A DNA stretch of 64,000 nucleotides, taken from Zavarzinia sp. (lineage in GTDB: Bacteria > Pseudomonadota > Alphaproteobacteria > Zavarziniales > Zavarziniaceae). Positions within the stretch are counted from its first letter, which is position 1. Each line of letters opens with the position of its first letter. Shown here piece by piece: positions 58,263-64,000 of the stretch. The translations under genes and the position numbers were made by a program. Location of the stretch: the NCBI GenBank assembly GCA_025869435.1, contig JAOZVS010000009.1:1-64000 (forward strand). The letters run 5' to 3'. The notes below the pieces were generated by a model. The model was not told the DNA's origin. It did not search any database and saw only the letters and a program-made list of their open reading frames with translations.

Positions 58263-59063
58263 CTACCCCCGCGCCTTGGCCGCCTCGTAGAGCGGCATCG
58301 CGGCCGGGATCTGCTGTCGCAGGCGCTGGATGCGGTTGGCGTCCGAGGGGTGGGTCGAGGCGAATTCGAGGGGTTTGCCGTTGGCGCCCTTCTGGGCCGC
58401 CATGCGCTGCCACAGGCTGACCGAGGCGTTGGGGTCGTAGCCGGCCCTGGCCATGGTGGTGAGGCCGCCGGCATCCGCCTCATATTCCTGATCGCGCGAG
58501 AAGGGCAGGATGACGCCATAGGAAACGCCGGCGCCGATCAGGCCGGCGATCCGGTCCGCGCCCTCGACCCCGCCGATGCCGAGGCCGATCTGGGCGAGCT
58601 GGACACCGAGCTGGCCGGCCTTCTGGGTGCCGATGCGCTGGGCGGCGTGGCGGCGCTGGACGTGGGTGACTTCATGGCCGATCACGGCGGCCAGCTGGTC
58701 GTCGCTGGAGACGAGGTTCAGGAGGCCCTGATAGACGCCGACCTTGCCGCCCGGCAGGGCGAAGGCGTTGATCTGCGGATCGTCGAACAGGGCGAATTCC
58801 CAATTATAGGCCCGCCCAAGGCCCGAGGCATCGACCACCCGGCGCGAGACCCGGGCCACCTGATCCCGCCCCTTGGCGCTGCCCGAGAGTTTTTCCTTGG
58901 TCTTGAGGTTGGACCAGGCCTGAAGCCCCATGCGGTTGAGGTCGGCGTCATTCGGCTCGAGACCGCGGCCCACGGTGGTGCAGCCGGCCAGGGTCCCGGC
59001 GGCGGCCACCGCCAGGAACCCGCGGCGAGAGACCGAACAACACAGACCAAAGCACGTGACCAT
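58263..59063 (-). CDS. M48 family metalloprotease, lipoprotein
   Basis: The 266-residue product has an N-terminal signal with a twin-arginine (SRRGFLAVAAAGTLAGC) and lipobox LAGC, so it is probably an envelope lipoprotein. The catalytic HEVTH is at about residues 130-134 and the third zinc ligand is in QEYEADAGG. It resembles the BepA/LoiP type of periplasmic quality-control peptidase. The start at 59063 follows GGGGA by 8 bases; the track start (59141) adds an unlikely front. It is divergent from the secreted protein at 59165. Confidence 0.9.
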   Translation of the reverse strand: MVTCFGLCCSVSRRGFLAVAAAGTLAGCTTVGRGLEPNDADLNRMGLQAWSNLKTKEKLSGSAKGRDQVARVSRRVVDASGLGRAYNWEFALFDDPQINAFALPGGKVGVYQGLLNLVSSDDQLAAVIGHEVTHVQRRHAAQRIGTQKAGQLGVQLAQIGLGIGGVEGADRIAGLIGAGVSYGVILPFSRDQEYEADAGGLTTMARAGYDPNASVSLWQRMAAQKGANGKPLEFASTHPSDANRIQRLRQQIPAAMPLYEAAKARG

Positions 59064-59164
59064 CGGCACAATCCCCGTTTTCGCGCATGTCATCAAACCG
59101 GCGGAATTCCGTCCATCCGGACAGGCCCCATCGATTGGCACATGATTGTGCCATAATATTGGCT

Positions 59165-60274
59165 ATGCTCGCTTCCCGACAGATCGAAACCGTTTCCCAG
59201 CGAGTCCTCATCTTGACCTTTCTTCGCGCCACCACCCGTCTCGCCGGCCCCGGGCTTGTTCTTGCCTGCCTTGTCGCGGGTGGCCCGGCCTTCGCCCAGG
59301 ATGCCCCCCTGCCCGCTCCGCTGGCGGCGCCGCAGCAGGCGGAGACCTTCGCCCTCGGCGACTGGTCGCTGGATGTCTTCCGCCTGCCGGGCACCAACGA
59401 GGCGCTCTGTGTCGCGACCAGGACCTATCCGAACGGCGACCGCTTCGGCCTCATCCTCGGCGAGAAGGGGCGCGGTCTCCTTTATGGCCGGCCGGGCCTT
59501 CAGGTGAAGGAAGGCACGAGCATGGATTTCGGCTTCTCGGTCGACGAGCGGCCGCCCCTGCGCCTGCCCGGCACCGCCTATGACCCGACCTCGATCATGA
59601 GCGCCCCGCTGCCCTCGCCCGAGGGCGAGAAGCTCTATGAGATCTTCGCCAGGGGCGGCAAGGTCATCATCGGCTCGAACCAGCTCAAGCTCAGGTCCGA
59701 GGCCATGGATCTCGCCGGCTCGGACCAGGTGATCAAGGCCCTCGACCATTGCGCCGAAACCAACGCCATCAAGGTCGTCCATCGCGAGACGGCGGCGACG
59801 ACGCCGGGCCAGCCCTCCACCGGGGCGTCGGTCGCCGGCTCCACCTTCGATAGCGCGCCAACGTCACCCACACCCACTCCCACCCCGGCCCCTGCCGCGG
59901 CGGAGCCGCCGACAGCCACCTCGGCCGCCATTCAGGCCGCGATCTCGGCCGAGGCGAAGAAGCGGAAGGCCGGCGTCGGCTATGCCGTCGCCCTGCCCAA
60001 GGATGTGACCGGCGACAAGAAGGACGACATCGTCCTCATCTTCGTCCTCCTCGAGGGCGAGACGCGGAAAGGCTATGCCACGGTGCTGAAGGCGACGGGC
60101 AAGGACAAATATACCGCGCTGAACACCGTGCCGCTCGGCGGCGTGCCGACCAATGATCCGCCGATCTTCACCACGACCGGCATGTCGGTCGGCCTCGAAG
60201 CCGGGCCGGACGGCAAGGCCCGGGACGTCGAGATCGTCATCACGGCGAAAAGCCTGACGGTGCAGAAGAAGTAA
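59165..60274 (+). CDS. Secreted protein of unknown function
   Basis: The product of about 369 residues has a hydrophobic segment ending at an AFAQ cleavage site (about residue 44). Then come a globular domain (ETFALGDWSLDVFRLPGTNE), a Pro/Thr-rich linker (PTSPTPTPTPAPAAAEPPTA) and a second domain (GYAVALPKDVTGDKKDDIVL). A TTG at 59213 would give a shorter and more usual signal peptide. I do not recognise either domain. The layout suggests a periplasmic or outer-surface protein. Confidence 0.7.
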   Translation: MLASRQIETVSQRVLILTFLRATTRLAGPGLVLACLVAGGPAFAQDAPLPAPLAAPQQAETFALGDWSLDVFRLPGTNEALCVATRTYPNGDRFGLILGEKGRGLLYGRPGLQVKEGTSMDFGFSVDERPPLRLPGTAYDPTSIMSAPLPSPEGEKLYEIFARGGKVIIGSNQLKLRSEAMDLAGSDQVIKALDHCAETNAIKVVHRETAATTPGQPSTGASVAGSTFDSAPTSPTPTPTPAPAAAEPPTATSAAIQAAISAEAKKRKAGVGYAVALPKDVTGDKKDDIVLIFVLLEGETRKGYATVLKATGKDKYTALNTVPLGGVPTNDPPIFTTTGMSVGLEAGPDGKARDVEIVITAKSLTVQKK

Positions 60275-60304
60275 TCAACCGGCCCCGGCCGCGCCTCTTT
60301 CTTT

Positions 60305-60386
60305 GTCGTCCCGGCGAAGGCCGGGATCTTGGGCAAGCAAAGGCGACTCTCTCGTCCAAAGGCCCCGGCCTTCGCCGGGACGACGA
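60305..60386. repeat. Two-part palindromic intergenic repeat, copy 5
   Basis: GTCGTCCCGGCGAAGGCCGGGATC and GGCCCCGGCCTTCGCCGGGACGACGA lie about 35 bases apart between the convergent secreted-protein and HTH-protein genes. Confidence 0.8.
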
Positions 60387-60406
60387 ATGTTCCCCTTCTC
60401 TCGGCG

Positions 60407-60790
60407 CTAGTCGCCGCCGACCGCGAGGTCGGCGCGCAGGGCCCGCGTGGTATCGACCGCGCGGGCCAGCAGATCCTCGATCCGGTTCATCCGCTCCTCG
60501 AGGCGGAGCATGGCCAGTTCGACCGCCTCCATCCGCTCCTCGAAGGGGCCGGCCGGCGGTGCTTCCTCGGGCACGGTGCCGACGCCGGCCCGTTTCGCCA
60601 GTTCCGTCGCCGACACCGCCAGCAGGGCGGCGAGGGTCGCGACCTCAAGCGGTTTCAGCTCGCGCTGGTCCTTGAACAGGTCCTCGACCGCGTCATCGGA
60701 AATGTGAAGGACGGCGCCGATCGATGCCCGGCCGAGGCCGAGCACCCGCAGGCGCTGATCGAACCAGTCCGCATCGAAGAACAGCGCCAC
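60407..60790 (-). CDS. Putative HTH/coiled-coil protein
   Basis: The 127-residue product has an N-terminal helix-turn-helix-like half (LGLGRASIGAVLHISDDAVE, then LEVATLAALLAVSATELAKR), similar to Cro/XRE-type folds. The C-terminal half is a long amphipathic helix (FEERMEAVELAMLRLEERMN) that should form a coiled coil. It may be a small DNA-binding regulator or an adaptor. It lies 21 bases downstream of the CoA-transferase-like gene, so it may be co-transcribed. Confidence 0.65.
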   Translation of the reverse strand: MALFFDADWFDQRLRVLGLGRASIGAVLHISDDAVEDLFKDQRELKPLEVATLAALLAVSATELAKRAGVGTVPEEAPPAGPFEERMEAVELAMLRLEERMNRIEDLLARAVDTTRALRADLAVGGD

Positions 60791-60811
60791 CCTTCCCCCC
60801 GTTGGCAGAAT

Positions 60812-61945
60812 TCAGGCGACGGCCCCCGCCACCTTCAGCTTTGCCGCATCATCGGCGGAAATGCCCCAATCGGCCAGAACTTCGTCAGTATGCTGGCCGG
60901 GCAGCGGCGGCGCGGCGGGGACGGCCGGCACGGTGCGGCTGAACCGGGGCGCCGGGGCCGGCTGGACGTTGCCATCCTGCGCGAAGAAGGTGCCGCGCTC
61001 GACATTGTGCGGATGGCGGGCCGCCTCGTCCATCGACAGCACGGGGGCGAAGCAGACATCGGTGTTTTCCATGATCGCGCACCATTCGTCGCGCGTCCTG
61101 GCCTTGAACACCTCGGCCAGTCTGTCCTTCATCTCGGGCCAGCGGCCGATATCCATCTGGTTGCCGAAAACCTCGGTGTCGAGTTCGGCGAGGCGCAGCA
61201 ATTCGGCATAGAACTGCGGCTCGATCGAGCCGATGGAGACCCATTTGCCGTCGCGGGTCTCATAGGTCTCGTAGAAATGGGCGCCGGTATCGAGCAGATT
61301 CACGCCGCGCTCGTCCTGCCACAGGCCCTGCGCCTTCATGCCATACATCATGGTCGACAGCAGGGCGGCGCCGTCGATCATGGTGGCATCGACCACCTGA
61401 CCCTTGCCGCTGGCGCGCGCCTCGATCACCGCCGCCAGCAGGCCGAAGGCGAGGAACATGGCACCGCCGCCGAAATCGCCGACGAGATTGACCGGCGGCA
61501 CCGGCTTCTCGCCCTTGCGGCCGATCATGTGCAGGGCGCCCGACATGGCGATGTAATTGATGTCGTGGCCCGCCGCCTTGGCCATCGGCCCGGTCTGGCC
61601 GAAGCCGGTCATGCGGCCATAGGCGATCGCGGGGTTGCGGGCGAGGCAATCCTCAGGCCCGAGGCCGAGACGTTCCATCACGCCCGGGCGGAAACCTTCG
61701 AGGATGATGTCCGCCTTCTCGACCAGCTTCAGCACGGTCTCGACCCCTTCGGGCTTCTTCAGGTCGACGACGATCGAGCGCTTGCCGCGGTTGAGGTAAT
61801 CGAACTTCGGGTTCACCACGCCGAATTTCGCCGAACGCTCGACGCGGATCACGTCGGCGCCCATGTCGGCGAGCAGCATGGCGCAGAAAGGACCCGGCCC
61901 GAGCCCCGCGATTTCGACGACCTTCATGCCTTTCAACGGACCCAT
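60812..61945 (-). CDS. Alpha-methylacyl-CoA racemase-like CoA-transferase III protein
   Basis: The 377-residue product has MGPLKGMKVVEIAGLGPGPF and ADVIRVERS at the start. Two racemase hallmarks are present: the His in AAGHDINYIAMSGALH and the Asp in NLVGDFGGGAMFLAFG. This makes alpha-methylacyl-CoA racemase, which acts on branched acyl-CoAs, more likely than a plain CoA-transferase. No beta-oxidation genes are adjacent. It is divergent from the HD-domain gene at 62050. Confidence 0.92.
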   Translation of the reverse strand: MGPLKGMKVVEIAGLGPGPFCAMLLADMGADVIRVERSAKFGVVNPKFDYLNRGKRSIVVDLKKPEGVETVLKLVEKADIILEGFRPGVMERLGLGPEDCLARNPAIAYGRMTGFGQTGPMAKAAGHDINYIAMSGALHMIGRKGEKPVPPVNLVGDFGGGAMFLAFGLLAAVIEARASGKGQVVDATMIDGAALLSTMMYGMKAQGLWQDERGVNLLDTGAHFYETYETRDGKWVSIGSIEPQFYAELLRLAELDTEVFGNQMDIGRWPEMKDRLAEVFKARTRDEWCAIMENTDVCFAPVLSMDEAARHPHNVERGTFFAQDGNVQPAPAPRFSRTVPAVPAAPPLPGQHTDEVLADWGISADDAAKLKVAGAVA

Positions 61946-62049
61946 CTCGCGCTCCCCTTATTGTCATCTTCCTCGGTTAGTACAGGTTTTTAACCGTGAC
62001 GTGAACAAAGGTCACGAGCATTATGGCGCCCATCCCGAGGATACGAGTC

Positions 62050-62628
62050 ATGACGTCGCGAAAGCCCGCAACCGAGATCGTCGATACCATCGCCCGGCTC
62101 TATGCCGAACGCGGCGCCGTGCCCTATGAAGGCGGCGAATCGGTCAGCCAGCTCGCCCATGGCCTGCAGGCGGCCGCCTGCGCCGAGCGGGCCGGGGCGG
62201 CCCCCGGCCTTGTCGCCGCGGCGCTGCTGCATGACATCGGCCACCTGATCGACCCCAAGGGCGAAGCCGCCGCGGTCGAGGGTTACGATGCCCGCCACGA
62301 GGATGGCGGGGCCGATCACCTGGCCCGGTTCTTCGGGGCCGAGGTCGCCGATCCCGTCCGCCTGCATGTCGCGGCCAAGCGCTATCTCTGCGCGATGAAG
62401 CCCGGTTATTTCGAACGGCTCTCGCCCGCCTCGGTGCGCAGCCTCGCGCTGCAGGGCGGGCCGATGTCGGCGGCGGACGTCGCCGCCTTCGACGCCCTGC
62501 CCCATGGCCGCGACGCCCTGCGCCTGCGGGTCTGGGACGAGGAGGCGAAGGTCGTCGGCCTCGAGGTGCCGGGCTTCGACCATTATCGCTTGCTGCTGGA
62601 AAGCCTTGTCACATCCGATGGTGCCTGA
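62050..62628 (+). CDS. HD-domain diiron oxygenase, PhnZ/TmpB-like
   Basis: The 192-residue product has the HD core AAALLHDIGHLIDP, a further His in DARHEDGGADHLARF, and LHVAAKRYLCAM, LQGGPMSAADV and LRVWDEEAKV. These fit the mixed-valent diiron oxygenases such as PhnZ and TmpB, which split C-P bonds of hydroxy-phosphonates. The tyrosine and glutamate near the N terminus that close on the substrate are present (VPYEGGESVSQ), with one residue more between them than in PhnZ. The ATG at 62050 follows GAGGA by 8 bases. No PhnY/TmpA-type partner is visible here. Its stop overlaps the following ligase gene. Confidence 0.85.
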   Translation: MTSRKPATEIVDTIARLYAERGAVPYEGGESVSQLAHGLQAAACAERAGAAPGLVAAALLHDIGHLIDPKGEAAAVEGYDARHEDGGADHLARFFGAEVADPVRLHVAAKRYLCAMKPGYFERLSPASVRSLALQGGPMSAADVAAFDALPHGRDALRLRVWDEEAKVVGLEVPGFDHYRLLLESLVTSDGA

Positions 62629-64000
62629 ACATTTCAACATGGCCCGCTACTGCCTCGACGGGCATGACGCGGGCAAGACCGGGCTGATCCTCGCCGGGGC
62701 CCATGACGACGAGGTCTGGAGCTTCGGCGCCTTGCGCGATGCCGTGCTGCGGGTCGCGCGGGGCTTGCTGGACGCTGGCTTGCGCCCCGGCGACCGGCTG
62801 ATGATCCGCATGGACAATGACGCCGCCTATGCCCTGACCTGGTTCGGGGCCATCGCCGCCGGCATCGTCGCCCTGCCCTCCTCGTCCCAGCTCACCGGGG
62901 CGGAGGCGGAATTCCTGCTGACCGATTGCGGCGCCCGGGCGATCGCCACCGGCGCCGGTATGAATGATCTTTCCGTGCCGGACGGCGTCTCGGTCATCCC
63001 CGCCGCCGCCATCCGCGACTGGGCGGCGAATGGCGCCCTGGGCGATTTCGCCGACACCGCGGCCGACGATCCCGCCTTCCTCGTCTATACCTCCGGCACC
63101 ACGGGCAAGCCCAAGGGCGTGCTGCACGGCCAGCGCAGCGCCTATGGCCGGCGGCCGATGTATCAGGGCTGGTACGGCATTTCGGGCGATGACCGGGTGC
63201 TGCACGCCGGCGCCTTCAACTGGACCTATACGCTGGGCGTCGGCCTGACCGACCCCTGGGCCAATGGCGCCACCGCCTGTCTCTACAACGGGCCGCGCGA
63301 CGCCATGATCTGGCCGAAGCTGATCGAGCGTTTCCGGGCGACGATCTTCGCGACCGTGCCCGGCCTCTACCGCCAGATCCTGAAATACGGCGAACCGGGC
63401 GCGCACGACCTGTCGAGCCTTCGCCACGGCCTGAGCGCGGGCGAAAGCCTGCCGCCCGTCATCCTGCGGGAATGGCGCGAGACCGTGGGCACCGAGCTTT
63501 ACGAAGCCCTCGGCATGTCCGAAATCTCGACCTATATCAGCCAGTCGCCGCCCGGCCCCGCCCGCCCCGGCAGCCCGGGCAAGGCCCAGCCGGGCCGGCG
63601 CGTCGCCATTCTCGATCCTGAAACCGGCCTGCCGCTGCCCCCGGGCGAGATCGGTCTTCTCGCCATCCATCGCGGCGACCCCGGCCTGATGCTCGGCTAC
63701 TGGCAGCGCCCGGCCGAGGAAGCGGAAGTGTTTCGAGGTGAATGGTTCGCGGGCGGCGACCTCGCCCATCTGGACGAGGATGGTTACGTCTGGTTCCACG
63801 GCCGCAACAACGACCTGATGAACGCCGGGGGTTACCGCGTCTCCCCGCTCGAGGTCGAGGCCGCGTTGTCCGGCCATCCCGGCATCGCCGATGTCGCCGT
63901 CGCCGAGCGTCAGGTGTCGGAGACCACCTCGGTCATCTGCGCCTATGTCGTCCCACGCGACGGCGCCGCCATCGACCGGGACGCCCTGCTGGCCCATGCC
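62618..64000 (+). CDS. Acyl-CoA synthetase / AMP-dependent ligase (runs off window)
   Basis: At least 461 residues are in the window without a stop codon, so the 3' end is missing. The AMP-binding P-loop is VYTSGTTGKPKGVLHG; further motifs are EALGMSEISTYISQ and GRNNDLMNAGGYRVSPLEVE. It resembles acetyl-CoA synthetase and benzoate/2-aminobenzoate-CoA ligase type enzymes, with an N terminus VPEHFNMARYCLDGH. The ATG at 62618 overlaps the HD-oxygenase gene by 11 bases, which suggests co-translation and a joint pathway. Confidence 0.92.
   Translation, partial: MVPEHFNMARYCLDGHDAGKTGLILAGAHDDEVWSFGALRDAVLRVARGLLDAGLRPGDRLMIRMDNDAAYALTWFGAIAAGIVALPSSSQLTGAEAEFLLTDCGARAIATGAGMNDLSVPDGVSVIPAAAIRDWAANGALGDFADTAADDPAFLVYTSGTTGKPKGVLHGQRSAYGRRPMYQGWYGISGDDRVLHAGAFNWTYTLGVGLTDPWANGATACLYNGPRDAMIWPKLIERFRATIFATVPGLYRQILKYGEPGAHDLSSLRHGLSAGESLPPVILREWRETVGTELYEALGMSEISTYISQSPPGPARPGSPGKAQPGRRVAILDPETGLPLPPGEIGLLAIHRGDPGLMLGYWQRPAEEAEVFRGEWFAGGDLAHLDEDGYVWFHGRNNDLMNAGGYRVSPLEVEAALSGHPGIADVAVAERQVSETTSVICAYVVPRDGAAIDRDALLAHA

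Overview
The window comes from a GC-rich alphaproteobacterium. Signs are a nuoA-N operon running on into birA-rnj-mce-DUF1467, proS-lolC/E-lolD-dnaE, separate purS-purQ-purL genes, a DUF1476 (ATP synthase zeta) gene and a short type of ProS. The genus cannot be fixed from the sequence, although a Rhodospirillales-like lineage would fit. No rRNA, CRISPR array, transposase, integrase or phage gene was seen.

Layout. (1) 1-4.7 kb, minus strand: the 5' end of dnaE, lolD, a lolC/E permease and proS. (2) 4.7-5.6 kb: a long intergenic region with a possible structured RNA, then a small secreted protein on the plus strand. (3) 5.65-23.3 kb, minus strand: one long co-directional block from nuoA to nuoN with a small extra membrane gene between nuoG and nuoH, then birA, RNase J, methylmalonyl-CoA epimerase and a DUF1467 protein. 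Almost all junctions overlap or are very short. (4) 23.3-25.7 kb: a gene-free stretch with a strong orphan terminator, two envelope lipoproteins, tRNA-Leu(UAA) and a CinA-like protein. (5) 25.8-32 kb, plus strand: a LysR regulator and an apparent operon of an unknown protein, two paralogous periplasmic binding proteins and two paralogous Fe(II)/2-oxoglutarate dioxygenases. This is the most interesting metabolic locus here. The binding proteins look like the family found beside urea (guanidine) carboxylase, and the dioxygenases look like the arginine/homoarginine-hydroxylating group, so a guanidino-compound pathway is proposed as an inference. (6) 32.1-38.7 kb: metallo-beta-lactamase-fold hydrolase, sfsA, map, radC, an MscS channel, a small membrane protein, a thioesterase and purB. 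(7) 38.7-47.2 kb, minus strand: three tandem giant proteins of about 900 residues, each with an FG-GAP (integrin-like) N-terminal half and an RTX calcium-binding C-terminal half, with no signal peptide and no type I secretion genes nearby. (8) 47.3-51.9 kb: a GST, a CoA-transferase, a divergent LysR, an MFS transporter and a small Pro/Ala-rich protein. (9) 51.9-58.1 kb: GNAT, ATP synthase zeta inhibitor, purC, purS, purQ, purL with a clear terminator, a transglutaminase-like protein and BolA. (10) 58.2-64 kb: an M48 lipoprotein peptidase, a secreted protein, an HTH/coiled-coil protein, an alpha-methylacyl-CoA racemase-like protein, a PhnZ-like HD-domain diiron oxygenase overlapping an acyl-CoA synthetase that runs off the window.

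A family of two-part palindromic intergenic repeats (core TCCGGCGAAGGCCGGA) occurs at least five times, with a sixth decayed copy, always between genes. Most long ORFs in the track on the strand opposite a real gene are GC-rich shadows and were left out.
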